A stretch of 64,000 bases of DNA from contig CM055097.1 of the NCBI GenBank assembly GCA_029204225.1, positions 25,639,039-25,703,038 on the forward strand, given 5' to 3'. Made by a program: the position numbers and the translations under genes. Origin of the DNA: Diphasiastrum complanatum. Its lineage: Eukaryota > Streptophyta > Lycopodiopsida > Lycopodiales > Lycopodiaceae. A model generated the notes under the pieces. It saw nothing but the letters and a program-made list of their open reading frames with translations. It was not told the origin of the DNA and searched no databases. Below are positions 10,601-21,359 of this stretch, piece after piece (positions within the stretch are counted from its first letter, which is position 1; each line of letters opens with the position of its first letter).

Positions 10601-12418
10601 TGGCAAATCTTCAGGAAAAACATCTTTAAATTTAGACAATAAAGTTTCTAATTTACTGATTTTCTGCTGAATAGAACTGGAAATAGAAACTTCAGGAATA
10701 AACTGAAAGTCACATAAGAATACCTGATGGTCTTCGTCTCCGATTAGCTGACAGAGCTCTGAACTGCAGACCATAGGGCTGTTGGGAACATCATGCTCCC
10801 CATGCAACTGGATCTCTCGGCCTTTATACTGAAAGCTGAGGGTGTTCTCCTGATAGTTTCTGTGGAGGGAAGGTCCTAAACTGTAGAGCCAATCTCTCCC
10901 GAGAACAATGTCTGTTCGATCCAGGTGCATTATCTGAAAGTTTATTTGATCTTGGTACCCCTGAATACCAAGATTTAACTTACTTACCATAGTTTCCCAT
11001 ATTTTTTTATCTTCACCCTTAGCTAATGAAACTATGTACCTATGCTGACTAGGTACTTCTGGTAGTTTAAGCTTTTTAACCAGGGTGTGGTTGATGAAAT
11101 TATGGGTTGCCCCATCATCAACCATGACTCTTACTGACTGGTTACCAACTTTCCCATGCATACGTACTAGGTCATGCGGCCCAAAGCTGAAGGGTCTCGC
11201 TAGCATTGCAGAGGTCAGCTGGCAACAGTGTTCATGATCTTCATGATACACTTTGATCTCGGAAGCTGCCGAGTCACTGGGGAAACATACAGTCTGAACA
11301 AGATGAACTTGTTTTTTATCTTTTTTAGTGAAAGGCCCCTTGGGACACTGTCTGACTGTGTGTCCCTTGCCCATACACACAAAGCACAAACGTTCTTGTT
11401 TGGCTTTCTCAAAATCATCTGGTTTTAAGGGCTGTATGTGTGAAGGGCGTTTCTGAGGAGCTTCACCTTTAAATTTATCTTCTTTCTTTCTTTTTAAAAA
11501 TTTCTTTTTAAATTGAAAGTCTTTCTGAGGAAGCTGCTCAGAAAGTGGTTGTTGTCTCGCTCTCTTCCTACCCACTGAATCATCATAGATTTGAGCATAT
11601 CTGAGAGCTTGCTCAAGGGTAGTAGGCGAGTTTCTCTGGACCTCTACTTTATATTCATCTTTGAGGCCACGGACAAATCCCCTGATTTTTTGATAGTCAT
11701 CCATATTTTTAATCTTTAAAATTGCCTCTCGATACTGCGAGATATATTGGATGAGGGACTTGTCCATTACTGTTCTTTCCCAGGCTTCCCAGGCTCTATC
11801 AAGTTCATTCTCTGGTAGAAATTCTCTTAGGAAAGCTTCTTCAAAAGCTTTCCATGACCGGGGAGTCTGCCCAGTCTCCTGGAGATTTAACCACCACTTA
11901 TAGGCCATAGGCCCTAAAGAAAGACTGGCCTCAATTGCTTGCAAATGGTCAGGGGTCTGTTTAAGAGCATGAATGTTCTTCCATTTGCTGAGGAAGGTTT
12001 GTAGAATATCTGCATTTCTATCCTTCTCTTCCCCATTAAAAGTAGGAGGCTTTAAATCTTTAAAAACACTGGGGTGAGACCGTAAAGTCTCACCCGAAAC
12101 TGATGGAAGTGGAGAAGGGGATAACTGAGAAGTGGAGGGAAGGCTTCCTTTCGCGGAGCTCAAAATCAAGTTTTTGAGTTCAGCGAACGAGTCGTCCACA
12201 CTGGACTTGAAATTGGCTAATGCCAGCTTCAGTTCATCCACTTCTGTTACCAATTGGAGGAACTGCTCCTTGGTAACCAGTTCGTCGAGTTCTTCGGCGA
12301 ACTGTTCCTGTTCTTCTACTTCCATGGGTTCCTTCCCTTTTCTGTAAGCCAAGGCTTCTGTTTCAAGTTCGTCGAAGCCTCTCTCCTGGGGTTGATCAGG
12401 TCCCTGAGGAGTGGTCAT
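7640..12418 (-). CDS. Gag-pol polyprotein of chromovirus (1592 codons)
   Basis: Single open frame. In order: acidic coiled-coil-like N-terminus; capsid domain ([10 protein letters not shown]…, [14 protein letters not shown]); basic stretch; zinc knuckle [14 protein letters not shown] at ~343-356 (CX2CX4HX4C); aspartic protease VDDGATHNF at ~431 (DDGA where DSGA/DTGA is usual); RT from ~676 with [10 protein letters not shown] and catalytic FLDDI at ~778; RNase H VETDAS at ~924; integrase HHCC zinc region at ~1167-1210 and catalytic D (~1241), D (SDRDSKF, ~1300), E (QTERVN, ~1340); C-terminal chromodomain ([16 protein letters not shown], ~1560). No stop or frameshift. Gag and pol are in one frame, so Gag excess must be set after translation. 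Confidence 0.97.
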   Translation of the reverse strand: MTTPQGPDQPQERGFDELETEALAYRKGKEPMEVEEQEQFAEELDELVTKEQFLQLVTEVDELKLALANFKSSVDDSFAELKNLILSSAKGSLPSTSQLSPSPLPSVSGETLRSHPSVFKDLKPPTFNGEEKDRNADILQTFLSKWKNIHALKQTPDHLQAIEASLSLGPMAYKWWLNLQETGQTPRSWKAFEEAFLREFLPENELDRAWEAWERTVMDKSLIQYISQYREAILKIKNMDDYQKIRGFVRGLKDEYKVEVQRNSPTTLEQALRYAQIYDDSVGRKRARQQPLSEQLPQKDFQFKKKFLKRKKEDKFKGEAPQKRPSHIQPLKPDDFEKAKQERLCFVCMGKGHTVRQCPKGPFTKKDKKQVHLVQTVCFPSDSAASEIKVYHEDHEHCCQLTSAMLARPFSFGPHDLVRMHGKVGNQSVRVMVDDGATHNFINHTLVKKLKLPEVPSQHRYIVSLAKGEDKKIWETMVSKLNLGIQGYQDQINFQIMHLDRTDIVLGRDWLYSLGPSLHRNYQENTLSFQYKGREIQLHGEHDVPNSPMVCSSELCQLIGDEDHQVFLCDFQFIPEVSISSSIQQKISKLETLLSKFKDVFPEDLPHGLPPSREVDHVINLVPGTAPVSKPPYRVSRTEDEEITRQLTDYLGKGQIQTSSSPWASPVLLVKKKEGSMRLCVDYRALNKVTIKNKYPMSRADELFDQLDGAKFFSKIDLRSGYHQVRIKSEDVSKTAFRTRHGHYEFKVMPFGLTNAPATFMTLMNSVLRPYLGKFVVVFLDDILVYSKTRKEHLKHLRKVFRLLRKHKLYAKQSKCEFFVEEVAYLGHIISSDGIKMDPNKVKAILSWLRPQNILELQIFLGLAGYYRRFVKEYAQIAVPMTNLLKGKGKEFIWESAQQESFDALKTALATAPFLKVVDPNQPFVVETDASDFAVGAVLTQGGRPVAFESKKLEPAQTRYSAYEKELFSIVHALKTWRHYLYGANFEVLTDHESLRYLCNQPELRGRKARWAELMQEFDMSIRYRRGKFNTVADALSRMPMINELSFTQIRNELLESLRGKCQHDAFFSIIWNSVQNIQLQTPEPVPGAGASSSKNTAASVEDDDESEYTSSDDVEDSEPVLPKQTPVVEGQLTQGFKWKQYSIQDEYLLYRDRVCVPNSEDYRQQVLYECHDNPSAGHPGIQKTYELLRRQFFWPSMKKDVHQYVTSCQKCQVNKAERLKAGGLLHPLEIPAGKWESISMDFIVGLPKTQKGNDAIWVTVDRLTKMAHFIPTKTTVRAPELARLFVDGLFKLYGLPSGIVSDRDSKFTGNFWKAVFHHLHTKLNMSTTDHPQTDGQTERVNQVLEDMLRAYVSKRQTNWEEYLSILEFAYNSIKHSATGYSPFMLMYGFQPRSPTAVGFKQEKVEAARNFLEDLNQMIEHAKRSIRQSQDRARHYADPHRRDVQFSTGEKVYLRVPVDSKTLKSGVCAKLSPRYCGPFTISRRLGEVTYELELPHSSKVFPVFHVSQLRKALTRSDNLVGDSVLVLPLDPQQPPHEPEEILDSRETQTRHTLYREYLVKWNDQPVENATWERGSVLRKIFPDFVLEDQDGS

Positions 12419-13299
12419 CTTCGAAACTGAAAGAGAGGTACCTTAACTTCTGAAGGAAAAAAGTCTAAAAGACTAATTTACAACTGTACAAGGGAAAGGA
12501 AAGATGACTTAGCTGTTTCTGAGGACTGTACTTCCAAAGAGATTATGAAGAGGTACCCTTTCAGCTCTTTTCCCCAAGATTTCAGACCTGCTGTCCCGGA
12601 AAATGCCAGTTTGAAGCTTCAAAACGGTGCCAAATTTCCCGGTTCTTGAGTTGAGTAGCTGACTGATCTGATTTGAGGTGTGGGGCTCCAACAAACCGAG
12701 TAAAAACCGGAAGTTTACAAAAAGAAATCCGGAATTTTTGAAGTCCCTGCCCTCGCTGGTTGGTCAGCAACCTGTCTGGCCCGATTTGTCCAATTTACAG
12801 CTCTGAAATCACCTTGATTCTCTGATTTACTCTCAGCCTGTAGGTCGCAGGTCTGTAGCAAGCAAGTCTGAAACTCAGACTCCTGAAAAACTTCTGAAAA
12901 ACAGGGTTAAATTCTGAGATTTCTACCCTACTGTCCAGCGCTGGCCCTGCTACAATATTTCAGATCAGAACTCCTTCTAATCTACTCAGAACTTCATACG
13001 AAACTCAGATTTGAGGGCTGACTATACAGCGATGGACCTGCTCTTCCCTTCCTCTTGAATTTCCGCTCAGATCATAGTGATCTACACTCGAAAATCAGAG
13101 AGGGAAACTGATTTTTCAGCGCTGAAGCTATTGTAAAAGATATGCTTCCAAACTACTGAGAAATCCAGCAAATTGGAGGATTAGAAAGCTGATCCTGCAG
13201 CGATTTTCCTCCTCTATTCTTTTCTGAGAATCTCCCAGATCTTTCCTATCTTCTGATAGCTTTCTCTACTGTTGCTCCTGAACTCCCTAGGATGGAGAT
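12419..13299 (-). other. Untranslated leader of the chromovirus
   Basis: About 880 bp between PBS and the gag-pol start, rich in short repeats of the type CAGATTTGAG/CTGAAATC. It has no convincing frame. It should hold the packaging and dimerisation signals; none can be named by eye. Confidence 0.7.
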
Positions 13300-13312
13300 G
13301 GCTCTGATACCA
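13300..13312 (-). other. Primer binding site (initiator tRNA-Met)
   Basis: Minus strand TGGTATCAGAGCC, complementary to the 3' end of plant initiator tRNA-Met, one base inside the 5' LTR. Confidence 0.93.
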
Positions 13313-13313
13313 G

Positions 13314-13671
13314 TGTAATAGATCCTAACACCACAGTAGGGCAAACACTAATTGATCCACCCAACCTTGCCTACTCCCTGATATAGAGTAAGCCCCTCCT
13401 AGCCCAGTGTGAGGACTGGTAGCATGCTACTGCCAAGTGTCGGCCACGTGGCACTGACGTGGCCGACTGCACGTCGGGACCCAACTGGGGGCCCTATCCT
13501 GCTGACAGGGTCCCTAGGCTGTGTTAGGCCCGCCATGGCTATGGACCGTGCTGGGGCACACTACTCACACTGTCTTGCCCTGTTGGTCATGTACGCTGGA
13601 CACGACCCTGACTGTGGTATCTGACCTATCTGTGTTCTCTAGGGTTCGGCACTGGTTACGAGCTCGTAACA
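13314..13671 (-). repeat. 5' LTR of the chromovirus
   Basis: 358 bp partner of 7271-7628, differing only at 13461. Followed on the plus side by the second CAACT target duplicate. Confidence 0.97.
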
Positions 13672-14076
13672 CAACTGCTCACCCTTCCATCTCTCTTTCT
13701 TCTCGTCCTACCCATTGTGACCTCTTCGCTCCTGACATGGTTGAAGCCACCATCTGCAAGCTCAAGAACAATCATACGTCTGACATTGACCTCCTTTCAG
13801 TCGAGCTCCTCAAACCAGTTGCCAAACTCGCCTCCCCTTTCTTGGCCCGCTGTTTCAACCGCTCTGTCGTTGATGGTTTCCCCATACCTTGGGCCACCAA
13901 TCTCCTTAACCCCATATTTGAAGCAGGCGATGCCATGAATGTCCACAAATATTGCACTATTATGATTGGTCATACCATGGCCAAGTTGTACGCCACTATT
14001 TTCCAGAACTTCGTTACGGCAGAGGATGATTCTCGACTATTGTATGCGACTAGCCACGCTGGCTTTAACATGAGGT
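13672..14076 (+). pseudogene. LINE ORF2, start of RT domain, 3' part of the split LINE
   Basis: Continues 5766-7270 after the chromovirus: TAHPS…FAPDMVEATICKLKNNHTSDID…SPFLARCFNRSV…IPWATNLLNP…DAMNVHKYCTIMIGHTMAKLY…SHAGF. This matches the intact LINE block FTNELIEKAITRL…QAGF closely. Homology stops right after HAGF (~14075), before motif A, so RT core and 3' end are missing. The substrate for the chromovirus insertion was therefore already a truncated or later-truncated LINE. Confidence 0.82.
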
Positions 14077-14469
14077 TTTCTCTCTCAATTTTAGCTTCCT
14101 CTTTCTTGAGGATTGTTGTTCTATGGTTGTCCACTATTTTCCAAATTTGAAAGTGTTCAATGTTCTTGATTGTTAGCATTTTAGATTCAGCCCAATAGCA
14201 TTTGGAATCACCTACAGTGATTGCATGTCCCCAAGCCTCTTTTTGCATATCTGGTCACCATGAGCATTCATGTGGTTTAGGGTCATAAGGCCATTTTGCA
14301 TAGTTTTTTTTTCAGGGTGTAGGGTTTAGAATTCAAGAATATAAGGTAAGTCTTAGGCATCCGTTGGCATTACGATTTAGATCTTCGGCGGCTTTAGGGT
14401 TATTTTAGCTCACTTTTTTCCACTTATCCACTTTGCATTGAGTTTTTGCCCTTTTTTATAATGCCTCGA
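14077..14469. other. No recognisable feature
   Basis: AT-rich, stops in all frames, with T-runs and a TTTAGGGTT-like phrase. Nothing supported. Confidence 0.5.
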
Positions 14470-15910
14470 GGGTTCTTATAGCCATACATGTGGCAAGACA
14501 AAGCGGGTGGGCGGAGGTGGATCTCTGGAATCACATCCAGTGCATCTTCTTGGTCACATTTGTAGCTAGGAAGAAGAGGGCCCTCACCATGTTCAAGATA
14601 TATAGCCCGTTGGATCTAAGAAGCTAGCAGCCACACGCTTTGCCTACCACTTCATCCTGTTGGAGCAGTTGCTTCGGGCAACCCGAATTGTGCCAGATCG
14701 CAGCCAGCCCTAAGTTCACACTTTGGCATCATAGCAGCGAGCCGACTAGACTTAGGTTCCAAAGGATTGTTTTTGGAGATGATTTTTGGGACAAGTCAGC
14801 TAGTTGAGGCCCTGCAACCAATGTACCATGGGCGAAGGTTGGTGGATCAAGAGGATTCTACACGGTTGATGGACCGTATTGGGGAGACCCTTTTCAATGA
14901 GTGCAGGTATACATTTTTGTAATTTGTTTTGTAGAAGTTATCCCCCAATAGGGCTAATAGCTATCTAATCCTTCTTGTTTTTAGCACTCGTGTAATTATC
15001 AACACTTTTTGTGTGCTTTTTGACGACTCGTTCCTTTTAAGAATATAACAATGTCCCTTGTCTTTGTGCAAATCATGGCCCATTGTTACGTAAGATCGAG
15101 AAACAAATGTTGGATTTTGAGCGCAGACAGGGATGTTTCATGGGATTTCAGGGAGTATGACGAGTTTTTGCCGAAGCCGCTCACATGGTGGGGTGGGGTG
15201 GGCAAATCTGCCCCTGATACTACTACTCTTGCCACTCACATCCTTGCTCAGGATCGTCCCACTTTGGCGTTGAATAGGTTAGTATATCGCACCACCAACC
15301 TGAGGCTAGTTAACCACATGCAGAGAAATGGTACGCCTAGGTAGGTGAACCTCGGGGGGTGTCTTAGATCCATTACACATAGACACTGCAGTAGGCCATG
15401 AACAGACAAAGGCTGCAACCAATGACGATATATTTTCAGAGTACCGTGGGGAGTTGACACAACATGATAGGAGGTAGCGCAGGCCCACTAGGTCCATGGC
15501 TAGAGTAGATACAGAGGATGCATGAGAGGAGGGTGGGGCTGAGGCTAAAGAGGGAGCTGAGGAGGGAGATGGGGAGGGATTGGATCATGATGATGATGAT
15601 GGTGAGGTAGAGGAGGAGGAGGGAGGAGGCCTTGGATGATGAGATGGAAATGGACATTGGTGAGGATGTGGGGTGGATTGATCTCGATCCCAAGACACAA
15701 GCCGAGCTTGCATCACCTATACGCAGAGGGGGGGTAGGCATAGGGTATGCCTCATGGATTTGCATGTTGAGCCGCAATATCATAGGCAGAGGGAGTAGCG
15801 GCACGCCGAGGCCTTGGTAGACCTAGAGGCAACTACAACGCAGAGGTAGCAGCAGGGTCAAAGCCAGAGGCAAAGGTTCAGGGACACAGCAGCGCATCCT
15901 CGAGAATATT
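14470..15910 (+). pseudogene. Old hAT transposase (C-terminal two thirds)
   Basis: Aligns by eye with the better copy at 59.4-63.1 kb. ARKKRALTMFKIYSPLDL and AATRFAYHFILLEQLLR match TRKRRVLAMFRVFSHLDL and APTRFAFDLVVIDRLIR. VFGDDFWDK and LMDRIGETLFNECR match RGDQFWRD and LMDRIGQFLQLP. After an intron-like gap at ~14910, FLPKPLTWWGGVGKSAPDTTTLATHILAQ matches the hAT dimerisation block QLPITWWTMFGS…LALRVLSQ, and NRLVYRTTNLRLV matches LERLVFCSTNARLA. The stretch carrying CERN…NRLS is lost. An acidic/Gly-Arg tail follows to ~15910. Many stops and frameshifts; dead. Confidence 0.72.
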
Positions 15911-16149
15911 TTGTAATTGCTAAGATACCATATGGAATCCGGATCAATATCTCATAATTTCTCAAAATACCCCAAAAATAACCAATGGTTTTTTCTTTTT
16001 CCCATATCGTGAATAGGTACTAAAATTTACCATTGATATTCAGATCCTTACAATCCTAGAAGTTCCTCTTTGAAATTACTGAAGTCCCATACCACCAGTT
16101 CTCCCTCCAAGAAAATCCTTGACCACCTTATCTGATAGTCCAGAGATTT
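15911..16149. other. No recognisable feature
   Basis: AT-rich spacer between the hAT remnant and the LINE remnant. Confidence 0.4.
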
Positions 16150-17480
16150 GGAAAAGTTTGTTATTCAAGTATCTCATCTTCAAGAGGGTGCATACTCTTG
16201 TGTTAGAGGTTTTACATTTTAAGCTTATGCACAAAGAGCTTTGATCTGGCCAGTTGGGGGTTAAGTTATATCCTTGGATATGAGCACCTATTGGTGGGTC
16301 CTTACTCATTCACCTTACTTGGATCAGGAAATGTGATATGCTTTACGCTCCACCTTGGGCCAAATATCTTCACACCATCTTCATATTGAGATTGGACGGT
16401 TTCGGGGTATCCCACAAGCGAACAGGATTTGTTAGAAGTGTTCCATGGAGCAGGTGGAGTCTGAAGATCATTCCAACTTTTGTTGTCCTTTATACTATGA
16501 GATCATAGATCGTTATTGTTGCCTTTATCGAGACTTGGTGGTTACACTTCACTCATTGATTTCTTACATGCAGCAAAGATGTGTAGCTCTTATGTTACGA
16601 GAGAATCGAGATGCCTCACCTTAGGAATGATACATGTCGAGACACAATTGCTAGTTCCTCTTCCCAAACTCATACTTCTTTTTTCTCTAGATGACACAAA
16701 CTAGCTCATATTCAAATTACAGCACTTTAAATCCTTATAGACATCGTGACAAGAGACACAAGACTTTACCTCAACCAGTGTTTCATGGGTCCATTTCGTA
16801 AGTTGTTTCAAAACGGGTTTGAAACGCGCTTGAAACAGGAGGTTCAGGTTTGAAATGGGAAATTTTTTTAGGGTTTTTTTTTTTTTTAAAATGTGCTTTT
16901 ATGGGTTTTTTGGGGTTTAGACATGTCATAGAAAGACTAGTACCAAGTAGATACATCCAATTCCATGAGAATGCTCTAGAGAATGCAATTTCAAGAGGAG
17001 AAACTTTGAATGCTCGCGTTCCTCAGTCAAAAAAATTTGCATTTTTTAAACAGTCGTTTCGAACATAAGAAACGTGTTTCGAAACGGACCCGTTTCGAAC
17101 GGGGCGTTTGAAACACGTTTCTTTGTTCAAAATGCATTTCAATGAAACACTGACCTCAACCCCCACACACTCGACGGTCACAAGCTTCATGTTTCTCCGA
17201 GCACACAAGGGTCACCTCTACCACAGTTTCAATGGCTACATAGCTACCATCATGTCTTTCTTTGGAGTTCTAGTCTGATATGATTATGCTACTCTCTATG
17301 AGTGTTTCTAAATACCAATTGCATTGGGTGTTACTTTATTCATGACACTAGGATATATTTGGTTAGTGATTTATTTTGGAGGCAAATTGATTTCGGTTTA
17401 TGTTAAGGGAATTCCACACACTTGGAATGTACTTTCAGTCCTATGTAACCTAAGGTATTTACATATGTTAAGATAAGTCA
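16150..17480 (+). pseudogene. Decayed LINE ORF2 3' half and 3' UTR
   Basis: Frame-broken homologue of the LINE at 1-2760. Around 16360-16620 the three frames together give IEIGRFRGIPRANRIC, then FHGAGGVXXEDHSNF and YYEIIDRYYCLYRDLVVTL, then LISYMQQRCVALML. These are equivalent to IETGKYSGTPREDRLC, CAYYEIRGWYYCLFREHPVTL-like and LISYEDPRCVAVMI. At 17420-17460 it retains the 3' UTR phrase near CAGTCCTATGTAACCTAAGG. A 377-bp MITE (16776-17152) is inserted in it. Older than the left-edge LINE. Confidence 0.7.
16776..17152. mobile_element. Non-autonomous hAT-type MITE, 377 bp
   Basis: Terminal inverted repeats CAGTGTTTCAT…ATGAAACACTG (11 bp perfect) flanked by a perfect 8-bp duplication ACCTCAAC (16768-16775 and 17153-17160). 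Eight-base duplications with CAGTG-type ends are the hAT hallmark. The interior is filled with GTTTGAAAC/GTTTCGAAAC motifs in both orientations near each end, like hAT subterminal transposase sites. No coding capacity. Sits inside a LINE fragment. Confidence 0.92.
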
Positions 17481-17756
17481 TTTGCAAGCTGCAATGCACA
17501 TGAAAGGCTAGTTTGCCTTTCAAAGAAAGGCTAAATTATAAAATCATGTCATTTGAAACTAAAAACTCGACCTTCCAATTAATAGGTAACTTCAAAAAGT
17601 TAAAGCTCACGATAGTTCAAAATTTTGAAATTTTTCTTGTAAAATAAAAGGAGATTATATGTATGAGTGGTTGAAACGTTCATACATGTTTTATTTGAAA
17701 GGTACCCTTAAAATATACATGTCATCTGAAAGCACGGTTGCATGTCAAATTCCAAG

Positions 17757-17761
<5 letters not shown>
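17481..17761. other. No recognisable feature
   Basis: AT-rich; nothing supported. Confidence 0.4.

Positions 17762-17817
<56 letters not shown>
17762..17817. repeat. (TC)n microsatellite
   Basis: About 56 bp of pure TC ending in CAG, so it could serve as pyrimidine tract and splice acceptor for the exon-like sequence that follows. Confidence 0.95.
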
Positions 17818-17819
<2 letters not shown>

Positions 17820-17978
17820 ACACAAGCTATATTAAAAAGTGGAATATCAGAAGACAGTGATCGATGCTCAACAGAAGACCATACAGCAGCTGCTTTCACA
17901 TATTCAGCGACTAGAATCTTCCATTGAAGATGTTAAGAAAGAGCATATAATCCTAGACTACAACTCTCTCTCTTCTTA
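17818..17978 (+). pseudogene. Possible coiled-coil exon, frameshifted
   Basis: After TCTCTCAG the frame reads TQAILK; one extra A in an AAAAA run (17832-17836) shifts it to VEYQKTVIDAQQKTIQQLL and HIQRLESSIEDVKKEHIIL, ending with a TAG. The heptad spacing of L/I and the high Q/E/K content indicate a coiled coil. It lies on the same strand as, and about 2.6 kb upstream of, the kinesin motor exon, so it may be the stalk of the same gene, but no family was recognised. The frame break means pseudogene or assembly error. Confidence 0.4.
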
Positions 17979-18107
17979 GTGGTTGTTTTTGTGTTTTCTT
18001 ATGCAGTAAGTTTGTTTCGATGGCATTGGTCCGTCTAGCTTCTATCATACTTGGATGTATTTCATTCGTCTTATATGCCTTTTGGCATGGAAAATACATT
18101 AATAAAG

Positions 18108-18128
18108 CTTCTTCTTCTTCTTCTTCTT

Positions 18129-18212
<84 letters not shown>
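18108..18212. repeat. Compound microsatellite (TTC)n(TC)n(AC)n
   Basis: Follows ATACATTAATAAAGC, which resembles the LINE 3' end ATTAATAAAATC at 2752. It reaches to within 3 bp of the ABCC exon's donor site. Confidence 0.95.
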
Positions 18213-18215
18213 TAC

Positions 18216-18545
18216 CTCAAATGGAGCTAGTGAACGTTCTCTATCAACGTTTACTATTGATATTCCCAGAATAACTTGTATCAAAGGCAACAACACATTG
18301 AATGCTGCGAGCGTGATCAAAAAGTAATGTATGTATTTCTTCTGTATTGAGAATTTTTTGAAACTGTGGGATCGTATAAGCCGAATGCGATAAGCTGCCA
18401 GAAACATCAAATACAGGTTGGCCACACCCAAAATGATAAAATCTGTTACACAAGGTGTATAGGCTCCAAAGCCGTTGGTCACTTTAGTCTCCCATGCACC
18501 TCCAGCCACAGGCCTGCAAAAATCAGCAACAGGATCCCACCCCAT
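18216..18545 (-). CDS. First coding exon of an ABCC1/2-type (MRP) ABC transporter
   Basis: 110 codons starting MGWDPVADFCRPVAGGAW. The stretches NGFGAYTPCVTDF, AYRIRLI and GISIVNVDRERSLAPFE resemble the TMD0 start of plant ABCC1/ABCC2 vacuolar pumps (which export glutathione and other conjugates into the vacuole). Hydrophobic helices lie at ~35-52 and ~75-93. I take the second ATG (18545) because family proteins begin MG near this block. The exon ends at GAG with donor GTAGTG at 18215. The family also breaks at APFE. The donor runs straight into a (TG)n(AG)n tract. Downstream exons (below 18.1 kb on minus) were not found, so this is a gene start with long introns or an orphan exon. Confidence 0.7.
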
Positions 18546-18563
18546 TATTTTGCAACGTAACAA

Positions 18564-19060
18564 CCAAAGGTAGCCTTCCTCACAAGCTAAGGAGCCACCT
18601 TCTTTTCTTCCCTACGCAACGGTGTGCATTGATCTTTGCCCCAAAAGCGTGTGCATTGATCTTTGCCTTATATTAAGCCCTAGATCGTCAACAAAACAAC
18701 CCCCGTTCTTCAGGACCGTCGCTTCTCATTCCTCAAAGCTGCCACCAAAATCAACACTAACCATCACAACACTGAGATCCAAATCCTTCTCCTTCTTCAA
18801 AGCTGCCACCAATATTATTACTACATAACTTCAACTGCCACAACACTGGCATCCGAATCCTTCTCCAAAAAAAGCAGGAATGCCTCTTCTTCAACAAGAT
18901 CTTGCTTTCACTGACTGCTCTGCCAAGCAAGGAGAAGGAGAAGAAGACTTTGAGGAAGCTTCCCTGCTGCTTCGCATCCCCAGCCCCTCAGAGGGGATGC
19001 ATTAATTGGTGAGAAGCGATGCATCAACGCAACAGTTAGCAATGCATCTCGGCCATCGCA

Positions 19061-19061
<1 letters not shown>
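18564..19061. repeat. Upstream region of the ABCC exon with imperfect duplications
   Basis: Contains GTGCATTGATCTTTGCC twice (~18627, ~18650) and an imperfect ~65-bp duplication (CAAAGCTGCCACCAA… at ~18735 and ~18799). No coding frame. On the minus strand it would be the 5' flank or 5' UTR of the ABCC exon; no clear TATA box. Confidence 0.45.

Positions 19062-19096
<35 letters not shown>
19062..19096. repeat. (TC)n microsatellite
   Basis: About 35 bp of TC. Confidence 0.9.
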
Positions 19097-19097
<1 letters not shown>

Positions 19098-20467
19098 GGA
19101 TATTTCAAATGTGAATAGATTTTTTTGCCCTTTACTTTTTATCTCTCTGACGTACTGAAAAAAAAGATGGCATGTCAAAATCAAACACTTGGATGCCACT
19201 TGGAGTGGTGGAATGGACTGAATTGACAAATCTTGCATCTTGAGTACTATGAATGTGCAGGACATGAATGGTCCACTCTGCTTGTTTCCTTGCCAAGTCA
19301 CAATTTCCAAGATTGGGCCCAAGTTTACTATACCTCGAAGACCCCATGGCCAAGTCACGAGTTGAGGCTTAGTGTTCAATCACACAAACTTGACCCAAGG
19401 GTTTAGAAGACTTTTTTGAGTTATTCTAAAGAAAACTTGCATTTTTTTCTTAAGCTTCTCGATTTTGTAAGGTCCAGTACTTGTGAGGGGTCTACATGCC
19501 TACATAGAAAAGAAAATCAACAAAAATTTCATGATTTCAGTTTTTGAAAAATAATGTCGATTCCATTCCTATACTTTGATAGCTCTCCCAAACAATGCTT
19601 GACCTTGCCTAGCTTGCTCCATGGTGTTTGACCTTGGGGTGGAGGGGGGTTCAAGAAAAGTGTCTACACCAACTCACATGACATGCAAAAGGGCTTATCT
19701 CAGCATCTACAAAGTCATTACGCATACAAAATGGCTTCGGCACAAACGACATGCAAAATGGCAGTGTGCGAAATTTTCGCCAAACAATCCTCTTCACTAA
19801 AAGACCATTTCGCAATTAAAGTCTTTAAAGAAGTGTTGATTAAAAGACAAACTTGAAATAATTTTCTTAAGAAACATATTTAAAGCGTAACTTTGAAACA
19901 TAGATGTCATATGAAAGTTAAAAATTAAAAAAAGGACCCTCAATCTAAAAGATGGGTATGGTTCATGGTGGTCAATTTAGAAAGTGTACTCCCAATGTCT
20001 TTATGGACTTAATGGCTAGATTTTCTTTTCAACTTTAAGAAAAATCAAATGATTTCCTTTATTACACTATGAAGGCATGTGGACTTTATAGGGTAACAAT
20101 GCCTTTAAGGTATAAATACTCTCACCATGGGCTTTCCACCATAAAGATCACAAATGACCATAAAATCTATGGGCTTTATGACGAAAAGGATATACATTTA
20201 AAAAGGGAAAAATTATGCCATCTATGTCCACCAAAATGAACTCTAGAAAAACTAAATGCAAAGGTGTGCATTGTGTGGGTAACTATTTATCAAAGAGTGC
20301 TTGACAAATGGGAGCCAATTTGGGCTCACCATGAATGTTTTGTGTCAAATTTTCATAAGCCATCTTTTGCCTAGCCATTAGGCAACGGAGACTCACGCAC
20401 GCACAAAGCAAAAGCCAATAGCCTCAAGTTTGGAAAATTTAATAAAAGAATAAATTGTCTATATTAT
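19097..20467. other. No gene recognised
   Basis: AT-rich stretch without a coding frame longer than chance. Short phrases such as ACATGCAAAATGGC recur. Read as intron-like or intergenic. Confidence 0.4.
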
Positions 20468-20720
20468 ATATGATTGTGCATGTTCAAGGTAGAGACTTAG
20501 CTACCGGCTCCATTCTTCGTGGTTGTCTTCATCTAGTTGATCTTGCTGGCAGTGAGAGAGTTGACAAATCAAATGTAGTGGGTGATAGACTGAGAGAAGC
20601 ACAACACATAAATAAGTCTCTGTCAGCTCTTGGTGACGTTATTGCCTCATTGGCACAAAAAGTCCGTACATTCCCTATCGCAACAGCAAACTAATGCAGC
20701 TGCTTCGGGACTCATTAGGT
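20468..20720 (+). pseudogene. Kinesin-14-type motor domain exon, frameshifted
   Basis: Encodes [20 protein letters not shown], then [12 protein letters not shown] (switch II), [20 protein letters not shown] and IASLAQK. After one missing A in AAAAA (20658-20662) the next frame gives [15 protein letters not shown] and RDSLG before a GTAACG donor. This is the conserved C-terminal half of a kinesin motor; the [19 protein letters not shown] wording is typical of plant kinesin-14. ATPase (P-loop) exons upstream and the remaining motor exons downstream were not found. Single-exon remnant, or one exon of a gene with very long introns and a base-calling error. Confidence 0.8.
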
Positions 20721-20789
20721 AACGCTTTTCTACATTTATCAATGATAATGTTAGGCTCTTCGTCTACTTACAAGTACCATCTTCATTTG

Positions 20790-21350
20790 ATAACTGAACG
20801 ATCCATTGGAAGGCTCTATTAAGAGTCATTAGACATGTTCGAGCTACTATTGGCTTTTGCATTTGCTATGGAGAGACTAATCCATCTGATATTCATACAT
20901 TACATGGATATGCATATGCAAATTGGGCAAGTGATGTTGACACTAAAAAATCCACTTTTGGATTTGTCTTCCTGCTCAATAGTGGTCCGATATCTCATAA
21001 CAGTCAAGAGTAGACCTCCATTGCAATGTCCTCGACAAAATCTGAGTACATTGCAACTTCACAGGCTACAAAAGAGGTAGTCCAGTTGAAGAATTTGTTG
21101 TCTGGCATTGTTCTCAGACAAAATGCTCTAACAATTATTCAATGTGATCATCAAAGTGCCATTGCATTGTCGAGGGAGAAACAAGCACATTAAAATGAAG
21201 AGAATTACTATATTAGGAGCAAATTTCTCAACAAGGAGATATGTCTGAGATTTTGTAGAACTCAATACATGGAAAATGATATATTCACAAAGGGATTAAA
21301 TCAAGAGGCACATAAGAATTTTTGTAGAATTTGGAGAGGAAGTTGTAATG
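20790..21350 (+). pseudogene. Ty1/copia RNase H remnant
   Basis: The reading across frames gives HGYAYANWASDVDTKKSTFGF, STKSEYIATSQATKEV, LRQNALTIIQCDHQSAIAL and FCRTQYMENDIFTKGL, the copia RNase H sequence (GYSDADWAGD…, SSTEAEYMA…, CDNQSAI…, DIFTKPL). Several stops. No LTR recognised on either side. It starts about 70 bp after the kinesin exon. Confidence 0.8.
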
Positions 21351-21359
21351 GTAGAGGTG

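Larger units (their letters stand above)
7271..13671 (-). mobile_element. Complete chromovirus (Ty3/gypsy), young insertion
   Basis: 6401 bp, bounded by two 358-bp LTRs (TG…CA on either strand) and a perfect 5-bp target duplication CAACT (7266-7270 and 13672-13676). It has a primer site for initiator tRNA-Met, a polypurine tract and one uninterrupted gag-pol ORF, all on minus. The two LTRs differ at one position only (A at 7418, G at 13461), so the insertion is recent. All parts needed for autonomous movement appear present. It interrupts a LINE ORF2. Confidence 0.97.

Noticed and set aside
20468-20720. Intact kinesin gene
   Set aside because: Only one motor exon with a one-base frameshift; no P-loop exon or partner exons found.
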